A stretch of 19,426 bases of DNA from JAGORY01 sp964517585 (GCA_964517585.1 CAZFCB010000025.1:1-19426), one strand, 5' to 3'. Positions 5,479 to 12,861 are shown, counted from the stretch's first letter. Notes: a model not told the origin generated them from the letters alone. Made by a program: numbers and translations.

Positions 5479-6099
5479 ATGGCCCTTGGCCTTATCGCCC
5501 GCAAGATCGGCATGTCTCGCATCTTCCTCCCTACTGGAGAAGCTGTTCCTGTCACGTATCTTACGGTGGAAGACAATACTGTTGTCCGGACAAAAACAAC
5601 GGAGAAAGACGGTTACAAGGCAGTTGTTTTAGGTGTTGGTGAGTACGTTCAGAAGACTCGCAAAGGCAATAAACTCACGAAACACAGTGATCAGAAAGAA
5701 TTCACAGTGGATTCCCTGGATGGTCACGCTATCGGTAATAAACTCACAGTGGAGACGCTACCGGTAGAAGCACTCGTCACTATTAAAGGCATCGGTAAAG
5801 GAAAAGGTTTCCAGGGTGTCATGAAGCGTTATCACTTCTCTGGAGGACCTGCTTCACACGGTTCTCACTTTAAGCGCGAGCCGGGTTCCGTCGGCATGAG
5901 AACATGGCCAGGTCGCATCCATGCCGGTAAGAAAATGCCAGGACACATGGGATCTGAAACGATCACGTTGAAACACCGCGCTGTACTCGTCTGCGATACG
6001 GAGAAGAAAATTATCGGTATCAAGGGTCCGATTCCAGGCGGAAACGGTTCCCTCGTGTACCTTACCCTCGAACCAGCAAAAGTTTCCCCGAAGAAATAA
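5479..6099 (+). CDS. rplC: Large subunit ribosomal protein uL3
   Basis: 206 aa, normal length. It begins ALGLIARKIGMSRIF and carries the L3 core with IKGIGKGKGFQG at about 99-110, the basic GGPASHGSHFKREPGSVGMRTWPGR segment that approaches the peptidyl transferase centre, and GHMGSETITLKH. L3 nucleates assembly of the 50S subunit. It is the first gene of the cluster here; rpsJ, which usually precedes it, is absent and lysS lies divergently upstream. No Shine-Dalgarno; AAGCACTCTT precedes the ATG. rplD starts 3 nt after its stop codon begins to be cleared (ATG at 6102). Confidence 0.97.
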   Translation: MALGLIARKIGMSRIFLPTGEAVPVTYLTVEDNTVVRTKTTEKDGYKAVVLGVGEYVQKTRKGNKLTKHSDQKEFTVDSLDGHAIGNKLTVETLPVEALVTIKGIGKGKGFQGVMKRYHFSGGPASHGSHFKREPGSVGMRTWPGRIHAGKKMPGHMGSETITLKHRAVLVCDTEKKIIGIKGPIPGGNGSLVYLTLEPAKVSPKK

Positions 6100-6101
6100 C
6101 C

Positions 6102-6893
6102 ATGAACATCGACCTCTTTACATCAACGGGTACCAAGAAGGGCTCACTTGAGCTCCCAGCTCGCTTGTTTGAGGCCAAGATCAATAAGGGTCTCATGCAC
6201 CTTGCCCTTGTTCGTCAGCTCAGTAACCGCCGACACCCCGTTGCACATGTCAAACACCGTGGTGAGATCGCGGGAACCACGAAGAAGGCATATGCGCAGA
6301 AGCACACAGGACAGGCTCGTCGCGGTGCGCTCCGTAGCCCTCTCATGCGCGGAGGAGGAAAGGCATTCGGTCCTCGCAGTGAAGCTAACTTCGTCAAAGA
6401 TATGCCGAAGAAAATGCGCCGTGCCGCACTCTTCTCCTGTCTTTCATTCCGCGCGAAAGAAGGCGCGATCATCGGACTCGAAAATTATCCTGATGACGTG
6501 AAGACGAAAAATTTTGTCGGACTCCTCGCAAAACTTCCGGTTGAATTTGGTCGGAGAATCGTGATTGTTACTGCAGGACGTCATCATGGTCTGGATCTTG
6601 CTACTCGCAATATTCCGCGTGTAAAAACCATCTTTGCTCAGTACCTGAATCCAGAGGATATTCTGAATGCTAAGCACATCATTTTCCTTGGAGATGCTGT
6701 GAAAGTTGCAGAGGATACATTCGCACACGGTGACTCTGTGACTGAGAAACGTACGAAGAAAGATGAAGCACGTGCGACTGCCTTGAAAGAGAAAGAGGTG
6801 AAGACGCCACCAACAGTGAAGAAAGAACCGAAGAAAAAAGCAGCACTCACGAAGAAGCCTGCAACGAAAAAATCTCCGAAAACTGCCGCATAA
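6102..6893 (+). CDS. rplD: Large subunit ribosomal protein uL4 with long basic tail
   Basis: 263 aa against about 205 in most bacteria. The core is clear: HALVRQLSNRR-like region near 33-44, the extended tunnel loop AYAQKHTGQARRGALRSPLMRGGGKAFGPR (about 62-91), and a C-terminal Rossmann-like half ending IIFLGDAVKVAEDTFA. From about residue 210 a Lys/Ala/Pro/Thr-rich tail follows, containing KKSPKTAA at the end. L4 lines the exit tunnel and in E. coli also represses the S10 operon; whether that occurs here is unknown. The ATG at 6102 follows TAACC. Only 3 nt separate its stop from rplW. Confidence 0.96.
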   Translation: MNIDLFTSTGTKKGSLELPARLFEAKINKGLMHLALVRQLSNRRHPVAHVKHRGEIAGTTKKAYAQKHTGQARRGALRSPLMRGGGKAFGPRSEANFVKDMPKKMRRAALFSCLSFRAKEGAIIGLENYPDDVKTKNFVGLLAKLPVEFGRRIVIVTAGRHHGLDLATRNIPRVKTIFAQYLNPEDILNAKHIIFLGDAVKVAEDTFAHGDSVTEKRTKKDEARATALKEKEVKTPPTVKKEPKKKAALTKKPATKKSPKTAA

Positions 6894-6896
6894 CCT

Positions 6897-7196
6897 ATGG
6901 AACTCTCTACTCTTATCATCGGCCCGGTCGTCACGGAGAAGGCAGAGCGCCTGAAGCTCGAGGGTGTGCACATCATCAAGGTCCAGGGTCACGCCACAAA
7001 AATTGACGTCAAAAATGCACTCCGCACGTACTTTGACGTTGAGGTTGAGTCCATCAACGTGATGCTCGTTCGCCCAAAGACACGTCTCGTAGGTCAGGGA
7101 AAACTCATTGAGAAGCGTCACCGAAGCAAGCGTATGATCGTTCGCCTCACGAAGAAGAGTAAAGCTCTTGATCTCAGTACCTTCCGCACTTCCTAA
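6897..7196 (+). CDS. rplW: Large subunit ribosomal protein uL23
   Basis: 99 aa, normal length. IIGPVVTEKAERL at 7-19 is the family start and VHIIKVQGHATKIDVKNALRTYFDVEVESINVM the ferredoxin-like core. L23 binds 23S rRNA domain III at the exit tunnel and docks trigger factor and SRP. ATG at 6897 follows CATAACCT, with no Shine-Dalgarno. Confidence 0.96.
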   Translation: MELSTLIIGPVVTEKAERLKLEGVHIIKVQGHATKIDVKNALRTYFDVEVESINVMLVRPKTRLVGQGKLIEKRHRSKRMIVRLTKKSKALDLSTFRTS

Positions 7197-7198
7197 TC

Positions 7199-8047
7199 AT
7201 GCCCGTCATCCAGCAGAAACCAACGAGCAATGCGAGAAGGCAGATGAGTATCGCCGATTTCTCGATGCTTTCGAAGAAACGACCGGAGAGGACTCTCACA
7301 AAAGGCAAAAAGCGCATCTCTGGTCGGAATAACCTTGGTCGAGTCACAGTCCGTCATCGTGGAGGAGGCCATAAGCGCCTACTCCGGGAAATTGACTTCA
7401 AGCAGACAGACAAGGAAGGCGTTACGGGCAGAATTGCAGCGATCGAGTACGATCCAAACCGCTCCGCATACATCGCATTAGTTCATTACGCAGACGGTGA
7501 TAAGCGTTATATTCTTGCTCCAGATGGCCTGAAGGAAGACGATGAAGTGGTGTGTGGAGAGCGTACAAAAGTAAAGCCTGGTAATCGCATGCGCCTAGAA
7601 CACGTGCCAATCGGTTACCGCATTTACAACATTGAGCTTCAGATTGGACGCGGCGGAAAAATCGTCCGTTCCGCAGGAGCAAGCGCTGTTCTCGTTGGTT
7701 TCGATGCACCATTTGCCATTGTCCAACTCCCGAGCGGAGAAATGCGCAAAGTTCGTCATGAGTGTTACGCCTCCATTGGTAGCGTCAGTAACCCAGACCA
7801 TCACCTCATCACGATCGGAAAAGCTGGTCGTAACCGTTGGCTCGGTAAGAAGCCGCAAGTACTCGGAAAGTCCATGAATGCTGTGGATCACCCACATGGA
7901 GGAGGAGAAGGACACTCGCCCATTGGTCTCAAGTATCCAAAGACTCCTTGGGGCAAACACGCTCTCGGCGTGAAGACTCGCCGTCCCAACCGACCAAACA
8001 ATCATCTCATCGTTCGCCGACGTCAAAAGAAGAAGTCTAAGAAATAG
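7199..8047 (+). CDS. rplB: Large subunit ribosomal protein uL2
   Basis: 282 aa, about the usual 275. It shows GRNNLGRVTVRHRGGGHKRLLREIDF (about 43-68), the OB and SH3-like rRNA-binding domains, and the conserved VDHPHGGGEGHSPIG loop near 223-237 whose histidine is important for peptidyl transfer. The C-terminus is basic (RRRQKKKSKK). ATG at 7199 starts 2 nt after the rplW stop (TAATCATG). It is followed by the longest gap in the cluster (8048-8273). Confidence 0.98.
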   Translation: MPVIQQKPTSNARRQMSIADFSMLSKKRPERTLTKGKKRISGRNNLGRVTVRHRGGGHKRLLREIDFKQTDKEGVTGRIAAIEYDPNRSAYIALVHYADGDKRYILAPDGLKEDDEVVCGERTKVKPGNRMRLEHVPIGYRIYNIELQIGRGGKIVRSAGASAVLVGFDAPFAIVQLPSGEMRKVRHECYASIGSVSNPDHHLITIGKAGRNRWLGKKPQVLGKSMNAVDHPHGGGEGHSPIGLKYPKTPWGKHALGVKTRRPNRPNNHLIVRRRQKKKSKK

Positions 8048-8070
8048 AACTTTTCATGTACACTCCTTGA

Positions 8071-8104
8071 GCCAATCATTCAGATTGGCCACCTCCCCCC
8101 CCCC
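8071..8104 (+). promoter_or_regulatory. Hairpin followed by a C10 tract between rplB and rpsS
   Basis: GCCAATC (8071-8077), ATTCA loop, GATTGGC (8083-8089) form a 7-bp stem, followed by CACCT and ten consecutive C (8095-8104). It is positioned like a terminator but has C instead of U, so an RNA-processing or translation role is as likely. Seven nt later comes the ATG of a possible 20-aa peptide. Confidence 0.5.
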
Positions 8105-8111
8105 TTACACG

Positions 8112-8174
8112 ATGTACCAAATTATTATCCCACTCATCGCAATTGCTTTCATTCTTACCACCACAACTCTCTAA
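8112..8174 (+). CDS. Possible 20-aa hydrophobic peptide
   Basis: ATG at 8112, TAA at 8172-8174. The peptide is almost wholly hydrophobic (MYQIIIPLIAIAFIL, then TTTTL), which would suit a tiny single-span membrane peptide or a nascent leader peptide. It is preceded by a C10 tract and lies upstream of three small hairpins and rpsS. No family is recognised; such ORFs arise by chance, so translation is speculative. Confidence 0.3.
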   Translation: MYQIIIPLIAIAFILTTTTL

Positions 8175-8181
8175 TTTTTAT

Positions 8182-8262
8182 CGCGGGTCAGCAGACCCAC
8201 ACTCTCTAATCGCGGGTCAGTAGACCCACACTCTAATCTTTCATCACGGGTCCGTTGACCCG
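8182..8262 (+). repeat. Three tandem GGGTC-N4-GACCC hairpins before rpsS
   Basis: Stems are identical and loops differ: GGGTC-AGCA-GACCC (8185-8198), GGGTC-AGTA-GACCC (8214-8227), GGGTC-CGTT-GACCC (8248-8261, extended to 6 bp by flanking C and G). Copies 1 and 2 are set in a longer repeated unit with CACACTCT and CTCTAAT around the stem. The last hairpin ends 12 nt before the rpsS ATG. It is probably an RNA element controlling rpsS or a processing site. Confidence 0.75.
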
Positions 8263-8273
8263 CTCTCCCAACC

Positions 8274-8597
8274 ATGACACGCTCACTCAAAAAAGGCCCG
8301 AACGTCGATCCAAAACTTCTGAAGAAGATCATGGCTATGATCGCAAAGCAGGAGAAAAAGATTGTCAAAACATGGGCTCGGGACTGTGACATTCCACCAG
8401 AGTTTGTAGGATTCACCTTCGCAGTCCACAACGGAAAAGACTTCCTTCCTGTCTACATCACAGAACAAATGGTTGGTCACAAACTTGGAGAATTCTCCTG
8501 GACCACCAAATTCCGCATCCACGGAGGCAAAATGAGCAAGGCTGAGACCGCTCCCGCTGCCAAGTCCGTCATGACTGCTCCTCCACCCGCTAAGTAA
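8274..8597 (+). CDS. rpsS: Small subunit ribosomal protein uS19
   Basis: 107 aa, slightly longer than the usual 90-95 because of an Ala/Pro tail (AETAPAAKSVMTAPPPAK). The core MTRSLKKGPNVDPKLLKK, IVKTWARDCDIPPEFVGFTFAVHNGKDFLPVYITEQMVGHKLGEFS is diagnostic. S19 sits in the head of the 30S subunit. ATG at 8274 follows CTCTCCCAACC, a pyrimidine run without Shine-Dalgarno. Confidence 0.97.
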   Translation: MTRSLKKGPNVDPKLLKKIMAMIAKQEKKIVKTWARDCDIPPEFVGFTFAVHNGKDFLPVYITEQMVGHKLGEFSWTTKFRIHGGKMSKAETAPAAKSVMTAPPPAK

Positions 8598-8618
8598 CCC
8601 CTCTGATTTCCCACTCTC

Positions 8619-9125
8619 ATGGAAGCCCACCACTACTCCGCCCGGCTCGCTCCTAAAAAGGCCAATCTTGTTGCCCAGATGGTTCGTGGGATGACTGTGC
8701 CTGATGCGATGGAACTCCTTCGTAAGACACACAAGAAAGGCGCTCGCCTCCTTGAAGATGTGCTCCGTTCTGCTATTGCAAACGCTGAGCATAACTTTAA
8801 GCAGGATGCGCAGAGCATGGTCATCAAGACTGTGTTTGTAAACCAAGGTACGCACTATCGTCGTGGAACTCCCATGGCTCGTGGTCGCGTTCGACCGCTC
8901 AAGAAATTTCTCTGCCACATCAGCCTGACATTAGGTTTTCCCGGAGATATTGTGAAGCCAGGTCCGATGGTTCATCGGCAGCTTGCAAAGAAAGACGCAC
9001 CAAAGACAGTCGTAAAAAAGACTGCAAAATCTTCACCAAAGAAAACAGCAGCCCAGCCTTCATCCGCCGCGAGCGGTCTACGGCCGGCACGTAAAAAATC
9101 TGATACATCTTCCTCCTCCACGTAA
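8619..9125 (+). CDS. rplV: Large subunit ribosomal protein uL22 with basic tail
   Basis: 168 aa against about 110-115. The core runs MEAHHYSARLAPKKANLVAQMVRGM, ALEELRKT-like helix, AIANAEHNF, and the tunnel beta-hairpin region TPMARGRVRPLKKFLCHISL. After about residue 120 a Lys/Ser/Ala tail contains SSPKKTAA. L22 contacts all 23S domains and lines the exit tunnel. ATG at 8619 follows CCCACTCTC. Its stop TAA is immediately followed by the rpsC ATG with no gap. Confidence 0.96.
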   Translation: MEAHHYSARLAPKKANLVAQMVRGMTVPDAMELLRKTHKKGARLLEDVLRSAIANAEHNFKQDAQSMVIKTVFVNQGTHYRRGTPMARGRVRPLKKFLCHISLTLGFPGDIVKPGPMVHRQLAKKDAPKTVVKKTAKSSPKKTAAQPSSAASGLRPARKKSDTSSSST

Positions 9126-9800
9126 ATGGGACAGAAAGTTAACCCCAACGGCTTCCGTATTGGCATCACACACTCATGGTCCTCCACGTGGTTTGCCCGC
9201 AAGGACAAATTTCGTGACATGTTCCTCATGGACGTTGGCATCCGCCGCTTCATCGAGAAAAAATATCCCGATGCCGGTTTGAGTCTTATCGAGATTGAGC
9301 GAGGAAAGAAAATTTCGGTCATCCTCCATTCTAGCAAACCTGGCGTGATCATCGGAAAGCAAGGCGCTGCCATCGAAGATCTCCGCAAAGAACTTGAAAA
9401 GAAATTCGGAGGATCTTTCGAAATTAACGTTCACGAAATTCGTACTCCTGATGCGGATGCCGTCTGTATCGCAGAAAGCATTCAGGGCCAGATTGAGCGT
9501 CGTATGCCCTATCGTAGGGCTTGCAAAATGGCTCTTGAAAAGGCTATTCAGGCCGGTGCGATAGGATGCAAAGTCAATATTTCCGGGCGCTTGAACGGTG
9601 CTGAAATCGCACGTGCCGATGCATTTAAGTCAGGCAATGTTCCTCTTCAGACACTCCGCGCAAACATTCAGTTTGCAACGCGACACGCAAAGACACCCTA
9701 CGGCACCATTGGTATTCAGGTGTATGTCTACAAAGGCATGGTGTTCAAGAAAATTAAAGAAGCTACTTCTGCTGCTCTCACTTCACTTCCGAAAGCGTAA
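9126..9800 (+). CDS. rpsC: Small subunit ribosomal protein uS3
   Basis: 224 aa, normal. MGQKVNPNGFRIGITHSW is the family start; the KH domain carries GVIIGKQGAAI near residues 76-86 with the GxxG loop; the C-terminal domain shows ISGRLNGAEIARADAFKSGNVPLQTLRA and YGTIGIQVYVYKG. The usual GRLGGAEIAR has N in place of the second G here. S3 forms part of the mRNA entry channel. The ATG directly abuts the rplV stop, implying coupling. Confidence 0.97.
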   Translation: MGQKVNPNGFRIGITHSWSSTWFARKDKFRDMFLMDVGIRRFIEKKYPDAGLSLIEIERGKKISVILHSSKPGVIIGKQGAAIEDLRKELEKKFGGSFEINVHEIRTPDADAVCIAESIQGQIERRMPYRRACKMALEKAIQAGAIGCKVNISGRLNGAEIARADAFKSGNVPLQTLRANIQFATRHAKTPYGTIGIQVYVYKGMVFKKIKEATSAALTSLPKA

Positions 9801-9836
9801 CGACTCCCTCCCATACTTCGATTCCTCTCAGCATAA

Positions 9837-10265
9837 ATGCTACAACCTATTAAGACCAAATTTCGGAAGAGCCACCGTGGCCGCGGTCAGTTTCGTGGCA
9901 AAGCCACCCGTGGCGCTACGATTGCATTCGGCTCGTACGCCCTCAAGGCTCAGGAGGCAGGGGAGATCACCTCTCGTCAGATTGAAGCAGCACGTCGCGC
10001 TATCACACACGAAGTAGGACGCTCTGGCTCCATCTGGATTCGCATCTTTCCACATAAGCCAATCACACGAAAATCTCCTGAGGTGCCCATGGGATCTGGA
10101 AAAGGAGCTGTAGAATTCTACTGTGCAGTCGTGAAGCCAGGCACTATTCTCTTTGAACTCGATGGTATCAAAGAAGAGCTAGCACGCGAGGCATTCCGTT
10201 TGGCATCGCACAAACTTCCTGTCACCACGAAATTTGTCATGACTCTTCACAAGCACGCATCATGA
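9837..10265 (+). CDS. rplP: Large subunit ribosomal protein uL16
   Basis: 142 aa, normal. KTKFRKSHRGRGQFRGKATRG at the N-terminus, SRQIEAARRAITHEVGRSGSIWIRIFPHKPITRKSPEVPMGSGKGAVEFYCAVVKPG in the core, and FRLASHKLPVTTKFV at the end are diagnostic. L16 contacts the A-site tRNA. ATG at 9837 follows TCTCAGCATAA. Its TGA overlaps the rpmC ATG (ATGA, 10262-10265). Confidence 0.97.
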   Translation: MLQPIKTKFRKSHRGRGQFRGKATRGATIAFGSYALKAQEAGEITSRQIEAARRAITHEVGRSGSIWIRIFPHKPITRKSPEVPMGSGKGAVEFYCAVVKPGTILFELDGIKEELAREAFRLASHKLPVTTKFVMTLHKHAS

Positions 10266-10579
10266 AGCACAAAACGTCCGTCACCGAAATTCGGCGCATG
10301 ACTCCTCAGGAACTCCGCAAGGATCTGCAGGTCAAGCGTGCCGAAGCTGCAAAGATGCGTATCGGGCTCACGATGCAGAGCGAGAAGAATTCAGGGCTAT
10401 ACAGAGCGCACAAACGTGATATTGCCCGCATGGCAATGGTGCTAAACGAGATGACAAAGAACCCTACTACTTCTGTACCTGAGGTAAAAAATGCGGTGCA
10501 GAAATCTCCAAAAAAGGCTTCACAAAAGGCAAAAAAATCTGTAAAAGATACCGGCTCCAAAAAGAAGAAATCCTCATAA
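10262..10579 (+). CDS. rpmC: Large subunit ribosomal protein uL29 with basic tail
   Basis: 105 aa; most L29 proteins have about 65. The core coiled hairpin spans roughly 1-65 (EIRRMTPQELRKDLQVKRAEAAKMRIG, LYRAHKRDIARMAMVLNE). The remainder is a Lys/Ser tail with KSPKKASQKAKKS. L29 sits by the exit tunnel near L23. It overlaps rplP by 4 nt. Confidence 0.93.
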   Translation: MKHKTSVTEIRRMTPQELRKDLQVKRAEAAKMRIGLTMQSEKNSGLYRAHKRDIARMAMVLNEMTKNPTTSVPEVKNAVQKSPKKASQKAKKSVKDTGSKKKKSS

Positions 10580-10601
10580 TTTCATTTATTTCTTAGAAAC
10601 C

Positions 10602-10943
10602 ATGCGTACGAAAATCGGAATTGTCACATCGGCCAAAATGCAAAAAACAGTTGTTGTGACTGTCCATAGGTCAGTGATGCATTCCATGTACGATAAGCGT
10701 TTCCGTGTCAGCAAGAAATTTATGGCTGATTCAACAGGATTTGATCTTGGCGTCGGTGACGAAGTGGTGATTACAGAGTGCCGACCTCTGAGCAAGAATA
10801 AGTGTTTCCGTGTTACTGAAATTCTTAAAGCAGCTCCTCGATTGGCTCACATTAAAACGGAAGAGATCGAACTCTCAACGAAGCGCGATCACCGCGATGC
10901 ACTTGCCACGAAAACGAAAAAGACCGTTCCAACTAAATCATGA
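10602..10943 (+). CDS. rpsQ: Small subunit ribosomal protein uS17 with C-terminal extension
   Basis: 113 aa against about 85. The OB-fold core reads GIVTSAKMQKTVVVTV, KRFRVSKKFMADS, LGVGDEVVITECRPLSKNKCFRVTEIL, followed by about 25 charged residues. S17 is a primary 16S rRNA binder. ATG at 10602 follows TTCTTAGAAACC. Its TGA overlaps the rplN ATG by 4 nt. Confidence 0.95.
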   Translation: MRTKIGIVTSAKMQKTVVVTVHRSVMHSMYDKRFRVSKKFMADSTGFDLGVGDEVVITECRPLSKNKCFRVTEILKAAPRLAHIKTEEIELSTKRDHRDALATKTKKTVPTKS

Positions 10944-11308
10944 TCCAGCAGCAGACCGTCCTCGCCGTAGCAGATAACACAGGTGCAAAAACCTGCATGT
11001 GCATCAAAGTGCTTGGAGGTTCTAAGCGCAGATACGCCGCTGTTGGTGACGTTATTGTTGTCGCCATCAAGTCAGCAGCGCCGCGTGGCACAGTCCGAGA
11101 ACACGCCGTTGAGCGAGCTGTTATCATCCGTACGAAATTTATGACCCGAAGAAATGACGGCAGCGGTATCCGCTTTGATGACAATGCATGTGTCATCATT
11201 GATGCGAACAAAGAACCAAAAGGAACACGTATCTTCGGACCTGTTGCTCGCGAATTACGTGCTGCTGGTTTCCAGAAAATTTTATCGCAAGCACCTGATG
11301 TCTTGTAA
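10940..11308 (+). CDS. rplN: Large subunit ribosomal protein uL14
   Basis: 122 aa, exactly the usual length. MIQQQTVLAVADNTGAKTCMCIKVLGG, GDVIVVAIKSAAPRG, AVIIRTKFMTRRNDGSGIRFDDNACVIIDANKEPKGTRIFGPVARELR are the family hallmarks. L14 forms the inter-subunit bridge with 16S helix 14. It overlaps rpsQ by 4 nt and is followed by a 120-nt heptamer-repeat gap before rplX. Confidence 0.98.
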   Translation: MIQQQTVLAVADNTGAKTCMCIKVLGGSKRRYAAVGDVIVVAIKSAAPRGTVREHAVERAVIIRTKFMTRRNDGSGIRFDDNACVIIDANKEPKGTRIFGPVARELRAAGFQKILSQAPDVL

Positions 11309-11316
11309 TTCTTTTC

Positions 11317-11407
11317 GCCATTGGCATTTAGCGTGTAGCAATTGGCAGCAAGATCGCCAACAGCCAATTGCTCATTGCCAACTGCCAACTGCTAACTGCC
11401 AACTGCT
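11317..11407. repeat. Heptanucleotide inverted array between rplN and rplX
   Basis: From 11317 five 7-nt units, each starting GC (for example GCCATTG at 11317-11323, GCAATTG at 11338-11344), then an 11-nt interruption (11352-11362), then six units in phase such as GCCAATT (11363-11369), GCCAACT (11377-11383, 11384-11390, 11398-11404) and GCTAACT (11391-11397). AGCAATTGGC (11337-11346) and GCCAATTGCT (11363-11372) are perfect 10-bp inverted arms. Confidence 0.85.
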
Positions 11408-11428
11408 TTTCGTCTCCAACAACTCACT

Positions 11429-11941
11429 ATGAAATTATCTCACGGCGACTCCGTCATCGTCACCGCCGGCAAGGACAAAGGCAAGAAAGGCACCATCATG
11501 CGTGTCCTCGCCAGTCAAAATCGTGTCATTGTGAGTGGTGTCAACATGGTGACGAAGCACGTGAAGAAGACATCGCAGGAGGCCGGTAAGAAGATCAAGT
11601 ATGAAGTGTCGTTGCACGCAAGTAACGTCTCCATCATCGACCCGAAATCTGGCAAAGCGACTCGAGTTGGCTACAAAATCGACAAAGCAACAGGAAAGAA
11701 GACGCGTTTTGCAAAAGGTAGCGGTGTCGCATTGGAGCGATCGAAAGTGGCACCGGAGATGAGCGAAAAGAGTGCGTCAACATCCGGACAACCTAGCAAA
11801 AAGTCCCCGTTCTGGAAGAAAGTCGGCTTCGGTTCCGATGCTGCAGCAAGCGCTGACACAGCTGTTACTGAGACTGATGGACAAGCCATTGCTATTCCTA
11901 CTCACCGTTCCGGCGGTCGCGGTTCCCAAACATACCCATGA
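11429..11941 (+). CDS. rplX: Large subunit ribosomal protein uL24 with long tail
   Basis: 170 aa against about 100-105. The KOW core is clear: HGDSVIVTAGKDKGKKGTIMRV at 5-26, VIVSGVNMVTKHVKK, and GKATRVGYKIDKATGKKTRFAKGSG. A C-terminal tail of some 65 residues, rich in Ser/Ala/Lys and with a SPFWKKVGFG patch, follows. L24 initiates 50S assembly near the tunnel exit. ATG at 11429 follows CAACAACTCACT. Its TGA overlaps the rplE ATG by 4 nt. Confidence 0.95.
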   Translation: MKLSHGDSVIVTAGKDKGKKGTIMRVLASQNRVIVSGVNMVTKHVKKTSQEAGKKIKYEVSLHASNVSIIDPKSGKATRVGYKIDKATGKKTRFAKGSGVALERSKVAPEMSEKSASTSGQPSKKSPFWKKVGFGSDAAASADTAVTETDGQAIAIPTHRSGGRGSQTYP

Positions 11942-12519
11942 CGTACGTCCCCCTCCAAAAACGGCTCCGAACAGACATTGCAGAGGCTCTCAAAAAAGAG
12001 CTCGGGGAGAAAAATGTGCATGCCCTCCCTCGCATCACGAAAGTGATCGTCAACGTTGGGCTCAGCACCAAAAAATACGGAAGCAAAGATCTCCAGGCAT
12101 TCATCAATGAGCAACTTGCGATCATTACAGGTCAAAAGCCTTCCATCCGAAAATCACGTCTTTCTATCAGTAACTTTAACATTCGTGAGAACATGGTTGT
12201 AGGCACCATGGTCACACTCCGCGGTAAGGCGATGTACAACTTTCTCGACCGTCTTCTGCATTATGTTCTTCCTCGTATTCGAGACTTTCGTGGACTCAAG
12301 ACACAACTTGATGGTCGTGGAAATTATGCAATTGGCATTGTCGATCAATCTATTTTCCCAGAACTTCCACCACCAGAAGCGAATAAGATTTTTGGTATGC
12401 AGGTGCAGATTACGACAAACGCTGGTACAGATGAACGAGGACTCGCACTCTTGAAACAGATCGGTGTTCCATTCCGTCGTCCACAAAAGAAGACCGGAGA
12501 CGTTGCATCTGAGTCATAA
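11938..12519 (+). CDS. rplE: Large subunit ribosomal protein uL5
   Basis: 193 aa, slightly longer than usual (about 180). ALPRITKVIVNVGLSTK, AIITGQKPSIRKSRLSISNFNIRENMVVGTMVTLRG, FLDRLLHYVLPRIRDFRGL, YAIGIVDQSIFPEL and TTNAGTDERGLALLKQIGVPFRR are family signatures. L5 binds 5S rRNA and contacts the P-site tRNA. It overlaps rplX by 4 nt. A 61-nt pyrimidine-rich gap leads to rpsN. Confidence 0.97.
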   Translation: MTYVPLQKRLRTDIAEALKKELGEKNVHALPRITKVIVNVGLSTKKYGSKDLQAFINEQLAIITGQKPSIRKSRLSISNFNIRENMVVGTMVTLRGKAMYNFLDRLLHYVLPRIRDFRGLKTQLDGRGNYAIGIVDQSIFPELPPPEANKIFGMQVQITTNAGTDERGLALLKQIGVPFRRPQKKTGDVASES

Positions 12520-12580
12520 ACTTGCGATACTCCCTTACCCTACCCATGACTTTTCTTTCCACTTTTCACCCCGCACGTTA

Positions 12581-12805
12581 ATGGCTCGCGAAGCACTCGT
12601 CGTCAGTTGGCAGAAGAGACAGACAGCCCATAAAAAGGCTCGCGCTGCAGGAAAGAAAGTAACGTTTTCAACGCGTGCGTACAACCGTTGTAAGCTCTGC
12701 AGTCGCAAAGGTGGTTACATGCGTTTCTTTGGTACCTGCCGCATCTGCTTCCGAGAGCTTGCCTGCGAAGGCGCAATTCCCGGTGTGAAAAAATCTTCGT
12801 GGTAA
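12581..12805 (+). CDS. rpsN: Small subunit ribosomal protein uS14, zinc type
   Basis: 74 aa. Two CxxC pairs, C37/C40 and C53/C56 (NRCKLCSRK...GTCRICFREL), make the zinc ribbon; the end AIPGVKKSSW is standard. It has about 13 extra N-terminal residues compared with the usual 61-aa zinc form. I chose the ATG at 12581, which follows TTCACCCCGCACGTTA, over an in-frame ATG at 12464 inside rplE. S14 is in the 30S head. Confidence 0.95.
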   Translation: MAREALVVSWQKRQTAHKKARAAGKKVTFSTRAYNRCKLCSRKGGYMRFFGTCRICFRELACEGAIPGVKKSSW

Positions 12806-12810
12806 TTTTC

Positions 12811-12859
12811 TACTGTTCACTGTAACTTTCAACTTTCCACTTTCTACTTTTCACTTCGT
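12811..12859 (+). repeat. Pyrimidine-rich heptamer array leading into rpsH
   Basis: Seven units in exact 7-nt phase from 12811 to 12859, such as CACTGTA (12818-12824), ACTTTCA (12825-12831), ACTTTCC, ACTTTCT (12839-12845) and ACTTTTC (12846-12852). It ends 2 nt before the rpsH ATG. Unlike the others in the window it has only the C/T-rich arm. Confidence 0.8.
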
Positions 12860-12861
12860 CC

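Noticed and set aside
6444..7121. 225-aa minus-strand ORF opposite rplD/rplW
   Set aside because: It is the antisense shadow of ribosomal genes, Cys/Phe-rich with no family, and has no promoter or start context.
8283..8918. 211-aa minus-strand ORF opposite rpsS/rplV
   Set aside because: Shadow of well-supported genes on the other strand.
10262..10943. UGA recoding to glycine (code 25)
   Set aside because: UGA ends rplP, rpsQ and rplX at ATGA overlaps right after the conserved protein ends, so it is a stop here.
12464..12580. Extended rpsN start inside rplE
   Set aside because: The extra residues come from the rplE sequence in another frame; S14 homology begins at the ATG at 12581.
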